DNA of 64,000 nucleotides, taken from positions 1,798,001 to 1,862,000 of the forward strand of contig JADJIS010000003.1 in NCBI GenBank assembly GCA_016706865.1. The letters run 5' to 3'. Positions 8,404 through 17,396 of the stretch are shown here, piece by piece; the first letter of the stretch is position 1, and the number at the start of each line of letters is the position of its first letter. The notes under the pieces were generated by a model that had not been told where the DNA came from, made no database searches, and saw nothing but the letters and a program-made list of their open reading frames with translations. Both the position numbers and the translations under genes were made by a program. This DNA is from Bacteroidota bacterium. Lineage in GTDB: Bacteria > Bacteroidota > Bacteroidia > Chitinophagales > BACL12.

Positions 8404-9852
8404 ATGAAAGTAAAAAATCTCTTTGTAACCGCCCTCATTGCAATTGTAAGTACAGTTGCAACATTGGCCATGTATGAAAAGTTTTATAACGGGGATTTTG
8501 GTGGACGATCGAACGCTCTTGCAAATCCCTTTCAATTAACAAGTGCGAATTTCCCTGTTGCCCCGAGTGGCATGGCACCAGTGGATTTCACCTATGCAGC
8601 TGCTTTAACAACGCCCTCCGTAGTGCATGTAAAAACTACCTACAAACAAACAGGATCAGCCGGAACCCAGGACGATATTTTCCGACAATTTTTTGGCGAC
8701 GATTTTAATTGGGGAGATGGTAATCAACAGGCCTCAGGTTCAGGTGTAATTGTAAGTGATGATGGTTATATTGTTACAAATTATCACGTAGTAAAAAATG
8801 CGGATAAAATTCAGGTAGTGTTCTTCGACAGGCATCAAGCCACAGCAGAATTAGTTGCAAGTGACCCTTCAACAGATATAGCTGTTCTAAGAGTAGATAT
8901 GAAAGATCTTCCCAATATTAAATTCGGTGATTCTGATTCTGTAAGAGTAGGCGATTGGGTTATGGCAGTGGGAAATCCATTCGACCTGGCATCTACTGTA
9001 ACGGCGGGAATAGTAAGCGCAAAAGGTCGCAAAATCGATATTTTGGGTGAAAACGCATCTACTCCGGTAGAATCTTTTATTCAAACGGATGCTGCAGTTA
9101 ATCCTGGAAACAGCGGAGGAGCCTTGGTGAATTTACAAGGACAACTTATCGGTATAAACACGGCAATTGCAACTCCCACGGGAACTTTTGCAGGTTATTC
9201 ATTTGCAGTTCCGGTTAATATTGTAAAAAAAGTAGTTTCCGACCTTAAAGAATATGGTGTTGTGCAAAGGGCATACCTTGGTGTGGAAGTAGATGTAACC
9301 AAAGATGATTTGGGAGGAGTGTATGTTTCTACAGTTGTGGCAGGTTCCGGAGCAAAGGACGCAGGAATTGAAACTGGCGATATTATTACTCATATCAATA
9401 ATGCACCGATACATTCCTTCCCCGAATTACAGGAACAATTAAGTAAATATGGTCCCGGTGATAAGGTAAATGTTAATCTTATACGCGATAAAGACCGCAA
9501 GAATCTCGTGGTATTATTAAAAAATCAAAAAGGTAATACCGAGATCGTAAAACGCGAAACAAACGAAATGGTGCAGAGTTTAGGCATTGAAACTGAAGAT
9601 GTTAATTCAAAAGAAGCGGAATACTATAATATTAAAGGTGGAGTAAAAGTAACCGGAATTAAAAATGGAAAGATATATCAGCAGACAAGAATCAGAACCG
9701 GATTTATAATTACATCAGTAGATGAAGAAAATATTTCAAATTATAACGATTTGGCAAAAATTTTGCAGGATAAAGCTGGAAAGAATATAATTATTGAAGG
9801 AATTTATCCGACTTTCCCGAACAAAATTTATAATTACGGGTTAAGTCTGTAA
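8404..9852 (+). CDS. HtrA/DegP-like periplasmic serine protease with PDZ domains
   Basis: A 482-residue trypsin-fold protease. An N-terminal hydrophobic segment (residues 5-23) acts as signal or anchor. The catalytic triad is His128 (TNYHVV), Asp158 (STDIAVLRVD) and Ser237 (NPGNSGGAL). A first PDZ domain follows at about 285-375 (GAKDAGIETGDIITHINN) and a second, more diverged one at about 400-470. HtrA proteins degrade or refold damaged envelope proteins. A strong terminator follows at 9885. It is not linked to a sigma-E-type regulator here. Confidence 0.95.
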   Translation: MKVKNLFVTALIAIVSTVATLAMYEKFYNGDFGGRSNALANPFQLTSANFPVAPSGMAPVDFTYAAALTTPSVVHVKTTYKQTGSAGTQDDIFRQFFGDDFNWGDGNQQASGSGVIVSDDGYIVTNYHVVKNADKIQVVFFDRHQATAELVASDPSTDIAVLRVDMKDLPNIKFGDSDSVRVGDWVMAVGNPFDLASTVTAGIVSAKGRKIDILGENASTPVESFIQTDAAVNPGNSGGALVNLQGQLIGINTAIATPTGTFAGYSFAVPVNIVKKVVSDLKEYGVVQRAYLGVEVDVTKDDLGGVYVSTVVAGSGAKDAGIETGDIITHINNAPIHSFPELQEQLSKYGPGDKVNVNLIRDKDRKNLVVLLKNQKGNTEIVKRETNEMVQSLGIETEDVNSKEAEYYNIKGGVKVTGIKNGKIYQQTRIRTGFIITSVDEENISNYNDLAKILQDKAGKNIIIEGIYPTFPNKIYNYGLSL

Positions 9853-9884
9853 GAAGATATAGGGTAATTGGGTTTTCAAATGTG

Positions 9885-9928
9885 AGCCCCGCTAAGATTT
9901 CGCTCGAAGTCCGCGGGGCTTTTTTTTT
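9885..9928 (+). terminator. Intrinsic terminator of the HtrA gene
   Basis: Stem AGCCCCGC / GCGGGGCT followed by an eight-base T run. A second palindrome (T run, CGCTTCGCG, A run) follows directly, which could make the site act from both sides for the convergent pdhB gene. Confidence 0.85.
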
Positions 9929-9944
9929 CGCTTCGCGAAAAAAA

Positions 9945-9979
9945 ATTACGAGAAGCGAAGCGCCGAAGTGACCTCCCGC
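9945..9979 (+). repeat. ATTGCGAGG-type dispersed repeat, copy 1
   Basis: ATTACGAGAAGCGAAGCG followed by CCGAAGTGACCTCCCG is a degenerate match to the CATTGCGAGGAGCGAAGCG...CAATCTC repeat that I recall from many unrelated bacterial genomes. A second degenerate copy in the same orientation lies at 11044, on the other side of pdhB. Confidence 0.5.
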
Positions 9980-10010
9980 TGCAGTCTCAAATGTTTAACC
10001 TCAAGAAATA

Positions 10011-10988
10011 TTATTTATACATTATCTCCTTCACTACTTCCATCACCTTTGCAACATCCGGTAAATAATTTGCAACAAGGTTCGGTGCATAATGCATATT
10101 TGTATCAGCTCCGTTTACCCGTCTTACAGGAGCATCTAAATAATCGAAAGCATCTTTTTGTAATTGATATGCAATTTCTGAACTAATTCCGCCATAAGGC
10201 CAGCTTTCATCAATAACAATAATTCTGTTGGTTTTTTTAACCGATTCAACAATTGTTTTTATATCCAGAGGTCTGATTGTTCTCAGATCGATTACCTCTG
10301 CACTAACATTTTCTTTTTCTAATTCTTCCGCTGCTTTTAATGCAACTTTCATCATTTTATTAAACGATACAAGTGTTATATCTGTACCTTGTTTTTTAAC
10401 ATCAGCTTTTCCAATAGGTATATAATATTCTTCTTCCGGCACTTCACCCATTTCAGAATACATAACCTCACTCTCCATAAAAATAACGGGATCATTATCT
10501 ATAATAGCGGATTTTAATAACCCTTTTGCATCATAGGGATTGGATGGTGATATAACTTTTAATCCCGGAACATTTGCATACCAATTCTCAAACATTTGTG
10601 AGTGTTGGGCACCTAATTGTCCCGCAGATCCGGAAGGACCTCTGAAAACTATAGGACAATTAAATTGTCCGGCACTCATCGACAACATTTTAGCTGCCGA
10701 ATTTACCACCTGATCAATTGCGAGTAATGCAAAATTAAAGGTCATAAATTCTACTATTGGTCGTAAACCATTCATAGCGGCTCCCACACCAATACCGGCA
10801 AATCCCAATTCAGCAATTGGCGTATCAATTACTCTTCTTGCTCCAAATTCATCGAGCATACCCTGACTAACCTTATATGCACCATTATAATCAGCTACTT
10901 CCTCCCCAATCAAAAAAACATTCGCATCCTTGCGCATTTCTTCGTTCATTGCCTCACGTAAGGCTTCTCTAAATCGTATTTCCCGCAT
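10011..10988 (-). CDS. pdhB: Pyruvate dehydrogenase E1 component, beta subunit
   Basis: Beta subunit of the thiamine-diphosphate-dependent E1 of pyruvate dehydrogenase; with the alpha subunit it feeds acetyl groups to the E2 lipoyl domain. The 325-residue protein has IGEEVADYNGAYKVSQGM, RVIDTPIAELGFAGIGVGAA, RGPSGSAGQLGAQHSQ and a C-terminal transketolase domain (DLRTIRPLDIKTI, DESWPYGG). I chose ATG 10988, preceded by AGGA, because the family starts MREIxFREAL. An upstream in-frame start at 11048 would add 20 residues read largely from a repeat. Genes for the alpha and E2 subunits are not in the window. Acetoin or branched-chain homologues are a less likely alternative. Confidence 0.93.
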   Translation of the reverse strand: MREIRFREALREAMNEEMRKDANVFLIGEEVADYNGAYKVSQGMLDEFGARRVIDTPIAELGFAGIGVGAAMNGLRPIVEFMTFNFALLAIDQVVNSAAKMLSMSAGQFNCPIVFRGPSGSAGQLGAQHSQMFENWYANVPGLKVISPSNPYDAKGLLKSAIIDNDPVIFMESEVMYSEMGEVPEEEYYIPIGKADVKKQGTDITLVSFNKMMKVALKAAEELEKENVSAEVIDLRTIRPLDIKTIVESVKKTNRIIVIDESWPYGGISSEIAYQLQKDAFDYLDAPVRRVNGADTNMHYAPNLVANYLPDVAKVMEVVKEIMYK

Positions 10989-11043
10989 TGTATCCTGAAA
11001 TTTTGGCAAAAATAGGCAAACATATGCGATTTTGCGAAGAGAT

Positions 11044-11080
11044 GTCATTGCGAGGAACGGAGTTTTGAAGTAAACTCCCC
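11044..11080 (+). repeat. ATTGCGAGG-type dispersed repeat, copy 2
   Basis: GTCATTGCGAGGAACGGAG, then TTTTGAAGTAAACTCCCC, a degenerate relative of copy 1 at 9945. It sits in the divergent region between pdhB and the small gene at 11106. Confidence 0.55.
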
Positions 11081-11105
11081 ACTTTTTCCCTAACTTCGCT
11101 TATAT

Positions 11106-11405
11106 ATGAAACCAACCTACCACTATGCCACCGTAACCGAAGCACTAACCAAATTAAAAGCGCAAGGTTATACTGTAGATTTTAATCTGGAAGAAAATTG
11201 CATCAGTTGTGTTGGAAGCAAATTCACTGCAGAGGAATTCGATATAAAAGAAGTATATCGTTACGAAGGAAATACAGATCCGGCGGATGAAGCAACGGTA
11301 TATGCCATTGAATCAAGTACAGGCGTAAAAGGCGTTTTAGTAACAGGTTATGGAATTTCCTCTGATGGAATTTATGCGGAGATATTGAAGAAGCTACAGG
11401 GGTGA
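11106..11405 (+). CDS. Conserved small cytosolic protein of Bacteroidota (99 aa)
   Basis: A 99-residue soluble protein without signal or membrane segment. It carries DFNLEENCISC near residues 26-36 and GYGISSDGIYAEIL near the end. I recall close homologues across Bacteroidota often labelled phosphoribosylpyrophosphate synthetase; at 99 residues and without a PRPP-binding motif that label is not credible. Two cysteines (CISC) could bind a metal, but nothing shows this. A near-consensus -7 box (TAACTTCG, 11091-11098) precedes the ATG. Function unknown. Confidence 0.75.
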   Translation: MKPTYHYATVTEALTKLKAQGYTVDFNLEENCISCVGSKFTAEEFDIKEVYRYEGNTDPADEATVYAIESSTGVKGVLVTGYGISSDGIYAEILKKLQG

Positions 11406-11423
11406 GGGCGCGGGGCGCGCGAC

Positions 11424-11480
11424 ATAGGACGTAGGACGTAGGACGTATGACATAGGACATAGGACATAGGACAAACTGGG
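11424..11480 (+). repeat. Heptamer array, ACATAGG family (locus 4)
   Basis: Seven or more tandem 7-nt words: ACATAGG, ACGTAGG twice, ACGTATG, then ACATAGG three times. It is followed by looser GGGACATGG-like words up to about 11510. It begins 19 bases after the stop of the gene at 11106. Confidence 0.85.
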
Positions 11481-11533
11481 ACATGGAAGGTGGACATGGG
11501 ACTTTAGGGCCGTGACAAGTATTGTGAAGGTCG

Positions 11534-11573
11534 GATTCACGACACACGATTCACGGCTCACGCTTCACGATTA
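11534..11573 (+). repeat. TTCACGA heptamer array
   Basis: Five 7-nt words in tandem: TTCACGA, CACACGA, TTCACGG, CTCACGC, TTCACGA. The array runs directly into the stop codon (TTA on plus, 11571-11573) of the convergent gene. Confidence 0.75.
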
Positions 11574-12335
11574 CATTTGAAAACCACCAATACCAATATT
11601 AAATCGTATTCCCGCGTACGACATCCATCCCTTATAAACATCGTCCTCAAATTGTGGAGTGGAATTCGGCATCATGATATCGCGCATTTTCATGGCGTTC
11701 ACTTGCCAGAAGGGTAGTGTAAAATAAGGTTCCAGTCCGAAAGTAAATTTTTTTCCGAATGCAAATGGTATGGAAAAATCGGCACCGAGAAAAAAATATT
11801 TTTCAAGTTCAGTTACTTCAGAGCCGCCAATGATCATCAAAAATTTTCCTTCTTTTGCTTTCTCACTTGGCTCAAATGCAGTAGAAGATTTTGCTCTTAC
11901 AAAGTTGAAGGAGGGTCCTGCACTAACCCCGAGTCGGAACCAGGGACGGTTTATTAAAAAATATCCAACATTGGCATTTAAATATTCTGATTTTACCACA
12001 TAGGTTTCACAAACATCATTACCTGTTGGAGCAAATCCACAACTCCAGGCAGTGGCTTTAATTCCTCCAAGATATCCCTGAAAGAACTTCTTTTCGTCCA
12101 CAACAAAAAATCCGAACGAAAGTCCGTATTTTTTATCGCTCAGATCCCCATTATCAGTAAAGTAAGGATAGGCATTTCTGTATTCATTTAATACAGTATT
12201 GAAATTCTCCCAATCACCTTTTCCGGAGGTGTAACTGAAAGTAAAGCCGGCTCCTTCATAGGGTTGTGCAGAGGTGATTAGAGGAATGCCGGAAATCAAA
12301 ACCAATGTGATTACAGAGTTTAGGAAAGTTTTCAT
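11571..12335 (-). CDS. Predicted outer-membrane beta-barrel protein
   Basis: A 254-residue protein with a clear Sec signal peptide (MKTFLNSVITLVLISGIPLITSAQP, cleavage after about residue 23). The mature part has alternating hydrophobic and aromatic strands and ends in an amphipathic strand, YAGIRFNIGIGGFQM, as expected of an outer-membrane barrel. Strands such as FRLGVSAGPSFNFV and FTFGLEPYFTLPFW support this. No specific family was recognised. It stands alone, convergent with the 99-residue gene. Confidence 0.65.
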   Translation of the reverse strand: MKTFLNSVITLVLISGIPLITSAQPYEGAGFTFSYTSGKGDWENFNTVLNEYRNAYPYFTDNGDLSDKKYGLSFGFFVVDEKKFFQGYLGGIKATAWSCGFAPTGNDVCETYVVKSEYLNANVGYFLINRPWFRLGVSAGPSFNFVRAKSSTAFEPSEKAKEGKFLMIIGGSEVTELEKYFFLGADFSIPFAFGKKFTFGLEPYFTLPFWQVNAMKMRDIMMPNSTPQFEDDVYKGWMSYAGIRFNIGIGGFQM

Positions 12336-12734
12336 GGCTGATATATTAGTGCGTTGTGTGTATTAAAGATGCCTCTCATAGGGCGCATAAGTTTTAGAGA
12401 TGTAGAGAATTATTAAGTGAAAATACAAATTTATTCTTAGAAATGATTCAATCCGGGAAATCAAAATTACTTTATTGCTAAAACTTATCTGACATGTTTA
12501 AATCAGATAAAAAATACCTTGGTTCTGGCAACATTATTATATCAAATTCAATTAATAAAAATGTGAGCTTTAAGAAATGCCTTTTTATCAGGATAGAGGT
12601 GTTTGAAACTACATATTATGCTCCTTATTTCTCTTTTCGGAAAAAGATATACACTAAGTTAAAATCTGTTAACTGACATTCAAATGATACACCATTCGTT
12701 CAAATATCCTTACTTTCCTAAAAATTACGCGACT
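12336..12734. other. AT-rich intergenic gap with one hairpin
   Basis: A divergent gap. The only structure seen is an 8-bp stem, TTATCTGA / TCAGATAA (12485-12492 with 12503-12510), possibly an operator. A short open frame at 12494-12676 has no support as a gene. Confidence 0.4.
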
Positions 12735-14486
12735 ATGAAGAAACCTATACTCTATATTGGCTTTGCCATGCTCAACATTCAAATTATAAATGCACAATAT
12801 TTTACGAAGATTACAGAAGGTGATATTGTAAACACCCTCTCCGACAGCAGAAGTTGCAACTGGATCGACTTCAATAACGACGGTTGGCAGGATGTTCAAA
12901 TTACCAATGGTAAATATCCGGGTGAAAACAATATGTTATACATCAATAATGGCGACGGAACATTTGAAACCATAGTAAGCGGAGCAATTGTTTCTGATCT
13001 TAAACCTTCCGATGGAGCAACATGGGCCGATCACGACAACGATGGCGACATCGATTGTTTTGTTGTGAATTGGTATGGTACCGACAATTTATTTTATGAT
13101 AATAATGGAGATGAAACATTTACGCAAGTTACCGTTGGAACAATAGTAGAAGACAATGGATATTCTGAAACCGCTAGTTGGGGTGATTTTAATAACGACA
13201 GTTATTTGGATATTTATGTATCCAATAGTGGAGGTACTAAAAAGAATTATTTATATAAAAATAATGGCAATGGTACATTTCTAAAAATAACGGAGGGTGA
13301 TATGGTAAATGATAATGACAGCACCCGCAGTGTTAATTGGGTGGATTATGATATGGATGGAGATGCCGATATTTTCGTAACAAGTGAAGCATATCAACAC
13401 GAGAGATTGTATAGAAATAACGGAGATGAAACATTTACTTCCATCACAGATAATGCCTTAGTTACTGATGGAGGTTCAACCATGAGCAGCAGTTGGGGTG
13501 ATATTGACAATGATGGTGACCTGGATGTTTTTCTTGCAAATGATCAGGGAAATGATGCACTTTTTAGAAATGATGGAGATAATGTTTTCACAAAATTAAG
13601 CAGTGATATTGTTTGTAATAACGGTGGTAATTCCTTCGGAAGCAATTTCGCTGATATTGATAATGATGGAGATATAGATCTTTTTGTAACCAATTCATTT
13701 GGTGGAGGTCCGTGGAATAATTTTTTATATCTCAATGATGGAACAGGTGTATTTACAGCCGTTACAACAGATGTTCCAACAACAGATTTGGGATGGAGTT
13801 ACGGCAATGCCTTTGGCGATTATGATAAAGATGGAGATATGGACCTGCTCGTAGCTAATTGTTATGGTGGCGCACAAAATAATGCTTTATATAAAAATGA
13901 AACAACCGGAAATAATTGGTTGATAGTGGATTGTACTGGAATGGTTTCCAACAAATCCGCAATTGGTACAATAGTGAAAGTAAAGGCTATGATAAATGGT
14001 GAACATGTTTGGCAGATGCGGGATATTACCGCTCAATCAGGTTACTGCGGACAAAATATGTTACCTGCACATTTTGGTTTAGGAGATGCAACAATTATTG
14101 ATTCCCTTATCATTCAGTGGCCTTCCGGAATTGTTGACAAATTTGAAGCGGTGAATGCTAGTCAATACTTAAAAGTTACAGAGGGAGAAACAGTTACCGG
14201 AATTGTTAATTTACATGGCAATGAATTCAATTTAAAAATATCACCAAATCCAAGCTCATCATCTGTTATTATAAGTTATAATTTATTAAGATCTGAAAAT
14301 GTTCGTTTAGAATTATTTGATACTGCCGGGAACAGAATTACTTTTTTTGATTTAAAAGATACCAGAGTTGGGGATAATACATTTAAGTTCGACTTAAATA
14401 ATTTAGCTTTATACAGCGGAAATTATTACCTTGTGATCAAAACAAGTACTTCTTATGGTTTTGGAAAAATTAATTTCATAAAATAA
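12735..14486 (+). CDS. CRTAC1-like FG-GAP/ASPIC-UnbV protein with T9SS sorting domain
   Basis: A 583-residue secreted protein. Signal peptide at residues 1-21 (ends NAQ). Then come six to seven FG-GAP/VCBS repeats with calcium-binding loops of the type DxDxDGxxD, for example DHDNDGDIDCFV, DYDMDGDADIFV and DYDKDGDMDLLV, forming a beta-propeller. An ASPIC/UnbV segment follows (IDSLIIQWPSGIVDKF), and a type A sorting domain from about residue 505 (ISPNPSSSSVIISY to GFGKINFIK). The chosen ATG 12735 starts MKKPILYIGF; upstream in-frame starts lack a signal peptide. Probably surface-bound or released; ligand unknown. A paralogue lies at 54277. Confidence 0.88.
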   Translation: MKKPILYIGFAMLNIQIINAQYFTKITEGDIVNTLSDSRSCNWIDFNNDGWQDVQITNGKYPGENNMLYINNGDGTFETIVSGAIVSDLKPSDGATWADHDNDGDIDCFVVNWYGTDNLFYDNNGDETFTQVTVGTIVEDNGYSETASWGDFNNDSYLDIYVSNSGGTKKNYLYKNNGNGTFLKITEGDMVNDNDSTRSVNWVDYDMDGDADIFVTSEAYQHERLYRNNGDETFTSITDNALVTDGGSTMSSSWGDIDNDGDLDVFLANDQGNDALFRNDGDNVFTKLSSDIVCNNGGNSFGSNFADIDNDGDIDLFVTNSFGGGPWNNFLYLNDGTGVFTAVTTDVPTTDLGWSYGNAFGDYDKDGDMDLLVANCYGGAQNNALYKNETTGNNWLIVDCTGMVSNKSAIGTIVKVKAMINGEHVWQMRDITAQSGYCGQNMLPAHFGLGDATIIDSLIIQWPSGIVDKFEAVNASQYLKVTEGETVTGIVNLHGNEFNLKISPNPSSSSVIISYNLLRSENVRLELFDTAGNRITFFDLKDTRVGDNTFKFDLNNLALYSGNYYLVIKTSTSYGFGKINFIK

Positions 14487-14494
14487 TATTATAT

Positions 14495-15907
14495 ATGTCT
14501 AAATTTTATTCAACATCTATCATAATAATTGCTACCTTATTTTTACAAAAACAAGCGTTTGGCATTATAAATGTTCCTTCAGAGGAGCCAACAATTCAAG
14601 CTGGAATTGATGCTTCCGTTGACGGCGATACAGTTTTGGTTTCACCGGGCGAATATTTTGAAAATATTAATTTACGGGGCAAAAACATTTTACTAACCAG
14701 TAATTATTATTTTACCGGGCTGTACAGCAATATTGAAAATACAATAATTAATGGGAGCAGCCCTGTTAATTTGGATACCGCAAGTACTATCCTGATAATT
14801 TCAGGTGAAAATGAAAACTGTATCATTCAGGGATTTACGATAACAGGCGGAGCAGGAACAGTATGGCTGGATGAACATGGTGCGGGAACCTATCGTGAAG
14901 GTGGTGGTATATTAATGCAATACTCCTCTCCTGTTATCAGATATAATTATATAATTGATAATCACGTAACAAATGAAACAGGTGTTTTAAGTACTGGAGG
15001 AGGTGCAATGCGATGCGGAGATAGTGGTCCTTTAATTATTAATAATTTTATTGCAAACAATGAAGCAACAGGATACGGTGGTGGACTTGTTTTTAATTAT
15101 TGCGATCTTGCCATTGTAAGTAATAATGTTATTGCTAATAATATTGGTGGCAACGACTATGGAGGAGGTGGAATTTGGGCAACTGGTTCTTCACCTTTAC
15201 AGCATGTAGATATTATAAATAATACAATTGTAAATAACACAGCAGAAGGGTCAGGTGCATATGGTGGAAAGGGCGGAGGAATTTTTGTGTTTACAGTTAC
15301 TGTAAACGTTTTGAATAGCATTATTTGGGGAAATGATCAATTTACAGGAAATGCAATATACAGTGCTGGTGGCGCATTTACCGTTAATTATTCTGATGTG
15401 CAAAATGATATGACAGGAACCGGTAATATTAATACTGACCCACAATTTCTTGACACATTAATGTGTTTTTTAACGGATACCCTTTCAGCTTGTGTTGATG
15501 CAGGTAATCCTGATCTTATATACAACGACCCTGAAGACGCTGGTATAGTCGGAAAGGCTTTATATCCCTCATTAGGAACGATAATTAATGACATGGGTGT
15601 ATATGGAGGAATATTCAGATCACAAATCTCAGAGTGTCCGGAAATTATTCCTTCAGTTGCTGTAAATGAGCAAATTATCCAGCATCACAAATTATATCCA
15701 AATCCTGTATCAACCCTTTTAAATATTGGAATAACAGGAAACTACAGTTTATTAATAACTAATTGCGAAGGAAAAACTGTATATGAAAATTGGAATGGCT
15801 CTAATGAAATTCAGGTATCTGTAATTGATTGGGAAAGTGGTATTTATTTTTACCGCATATTACAGCAAAACAATAAATATCTTACCGGGAAATTTATTGT
15901 TGAGTAA
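14495..15907 (+). CDS. Right-handed beta-helix protein with T9SS sorting domain
   Basis: A 470-residue secreted protein starting eight bases after the FG-GAP gene, so probably in one transcript. Signal peptide to about residue 23. The body repeats short strands rich in N, G and I (NNFIANNEATGYGGGLVFNY and similar), the pattern of the pectate-lyase-like or NosD-like parallel beta-helix. It opens with IQAGIDASVDGDTVLVSPGEY, a typical helix N-cap. The C-terminus has a type A sorting domain (LYPNPVSTLLNIGI to GKFIVE). Such helices may bind or cleave polysaccharide, but no catalytic residues could be assigned. Confidence 0.85.
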   Translation: MSKFYSTSIIIIATLFLQKQAFGIINVPSEEPTIQAGIDASVDGDTVLVSPGEYFENINLRGKNILLTSNYYFTGLYSNIENTIINGSSPVNLDTASTILIISGENENCIIQGFTITGGAGTVWLDEHGAGTYREGGGILMQYSSPVIRYNYIIDNHVTNETGVLSTGGGAMRCGDSGPLIINNFIANNEATGYGGGLVFNYCDLAIVSNNVIANNIGGNDYGGGGIWATGSSPLQHVDIINNTIVNNTAEGSGAYGGKGGGIFVFTVTVNVLNSIIWGNDQFTGNAIYSAGGAFTVNYSDVQNDMTGTGNINTDPQFLDTLMCFLTDTLSACVDAGNPDLIYNDPEDAGIVGKALYPSLGTIINDMGVYGGIFRSQISECPEIIPSVAVNEQIIQHHKLYPNPVSTLLNIGITGNYSLLITNCEGKTVYENWNGSNEIQVSVIDWESGIYFYRILQQNNKYLTGKFIVE

Positions 15908-15913
15908 CATTTT

Positions 15914-17026
15914 TCAACCAATAGCATCATTCATATCCGGCATTTTTCCAAATCTGTTTAGCGTGGATATATGTGAACGCAAAGCCGACAGAAAGGTTTT
16001 ATTTTCCAGATAAGGCACACCAAAACTTTCGGCAGTTTCTTTCACTATTGGAGCTAGGTTTGGGTAATGCACATGACATATTTTTGGAAATAAATGATGT
16101 TCCACCTGAAAATTCAAACCCCCAACGTACCACGACAACCATTTATTATTTCTGGAAAAATTTACCGTAGTATTCATCTGATGAATAGCCCAGTTATTTT
16201 CGATATTTCCATCTTCTCCCGGCAACGGATGACTGGTTCCTTCCACGGTATGCGCAAGTTGAAATACCACGGTTAAAATTAATCCTGCAACTGCGTGCAT
16301 TATTAAAAAACCAGTTAATACCTGAATAAAAGGAATATGAAAAACTAAAGCCGGCATTATTAAAAATACAAAGAAATAAAATAATTTATTTGCAATTATA
16401 CCTGCGAGTGTAAATCTGTTTTCTTTTTTATTATTAGGATTTACTCCGTTTGCGGTATACTTTACATATTGTACAAAATCTTTTCCTACAGCCCAATATA
16501 AAGTGAGCACACAATACAGTAAAAACGCATATAAAAATTGAAATCTGTGATATTTTTTCACTTCAGTATGTGGTGAAAAACGCATCACTACTTTATCATC
16601 AATATCATCATCCATGTGCACAACATTGGTATAGGTATGATGAAGAATGTTATGCTGCAATTTCCAGTTAAATACCGATCCTCCCAATAAGTTGAGAGAT
16701 TGACCCATCAAAAAATTAATTTTTTTACTGGAAGAATATGCTCCGTGATTCGCATCGTGCATAACACTCATACCGACACCGGCTGCGCTTATACCCATCG
16801 AAAACCACAAAAGCAGGCTTACCCACAAGGCAGGTTGAACGAAAATGATAATACCAAAAGCTATTAAATATGCCGACAGTAACACAACAGATTTAACTAT
16901 CATTGTACCGTTTGCATTCTTTGATATATTATGCGTCTGAAAGTATTCTTCTACTTTTGCTTGTAATGTTGCATAAAATTTGCTTTTGTCTTTATCAACA
17001 AATTTTACTTTCCCTTTTTGCTTCAT
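15914..17026 (-). CDS. Front-end fatty acid desaturase (linoleoyl-CoA desaturase-like)
   Basis: A 370-residue membrane di-iron enzyme. The three histidine boxes are HDANH (residues 90-94), HNILHH (125-130) and a third box with Gln in place of the first His, QVEHH. The Gln box is the mark of front-end (delta-5/6-type) acyl desaturases. Hydrophobic pairs lie at about 45-88 and 195-255. It introduces a cis double bond into membrane fatty acyl chains using reduced ferredoxin or cytochrome b5-like donors; no cytochrome b5 domain is fused. Exact regiochemistry cannot be deduced. It is convergent with the beta-helix gene. Confidence 0.9.
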   Translation of the reverse strand: MKQKGKVKFVDKDKSKFYATLQAKVEEYFQTHNISKNANGTMIVKSVVLLSAYLIAFGIIIFVQPALWVSLLLWFSMGISAAGVGMSVMHDANHGAYSSSKKINFLMGQSLNLLGGSVFNWKLQHNILHHTYTNVVHMDDDIDDKVVMRFSPHTEVKKYHRFQFLYAFLLYCVLTLYWAVGKDFVQYVKYTANGVNPNNKKENRFTLAGIIANKLFYFFVFLIMPALVFHIPFIQVLTGFLIMHAVAGLILTVVFQLAHTVEGTSHPLPGEDGNIENNWAIHQMNTTVNFSRNNKWLSWYVGGLNFQVEHHLFPKICHVHYPNLAPIVKETAESFGVPYLENKTFLSALRSHISTLNRFGKMPDMNDAIG

Positions 17027-17396
17027 TTATCTACCGCTGTTTGCAGCCTGGCTGAGTGAACTTTTTAAATTTGTGTAAATATACGCCTTTTATTGATAAC
17101 ACTTGTTTTGAATATTCGTTCACCCCGCCTCTTCTTTTCATTTTAGGGGAATGGAATAGGGAACAAATTAAATCAAATATATTTTTAAAGATCGATTATT
17201 AATAGTGCACTTAATAATTCTTTATATATATTAATTAAAAATAAATAACGTATAGAACAAAAAATTATTCGAATATTTATTACAATTATTTTCATACCAA
17301 TTTGTAAAAAGATTTAAGTCATCTAAAATTGAATGACATGCATCCGAATTTCTAAATTAATGAAAGAATATTAGCATTGGTAGAATCGCTGTAACA
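17027..17396. other. AT-rich intergenic gap
   Basis: No gene, repeat array or clear hairpin was seen. It holds the promoter region of the minus-strand desaturase gene. Confidence 0.4.

Noticed and set aside
11106..11405. Phosphoribosylpyrophosphate synthetase annotation for the 99-residue protein
   Set aside because: Far too short and lacking the PRPP-binding motif.
12494..12676. Short open frame in the 12.3-12.7 kb gap
   Set aside because: No ribosome site, low complexity and no recognisable motif.
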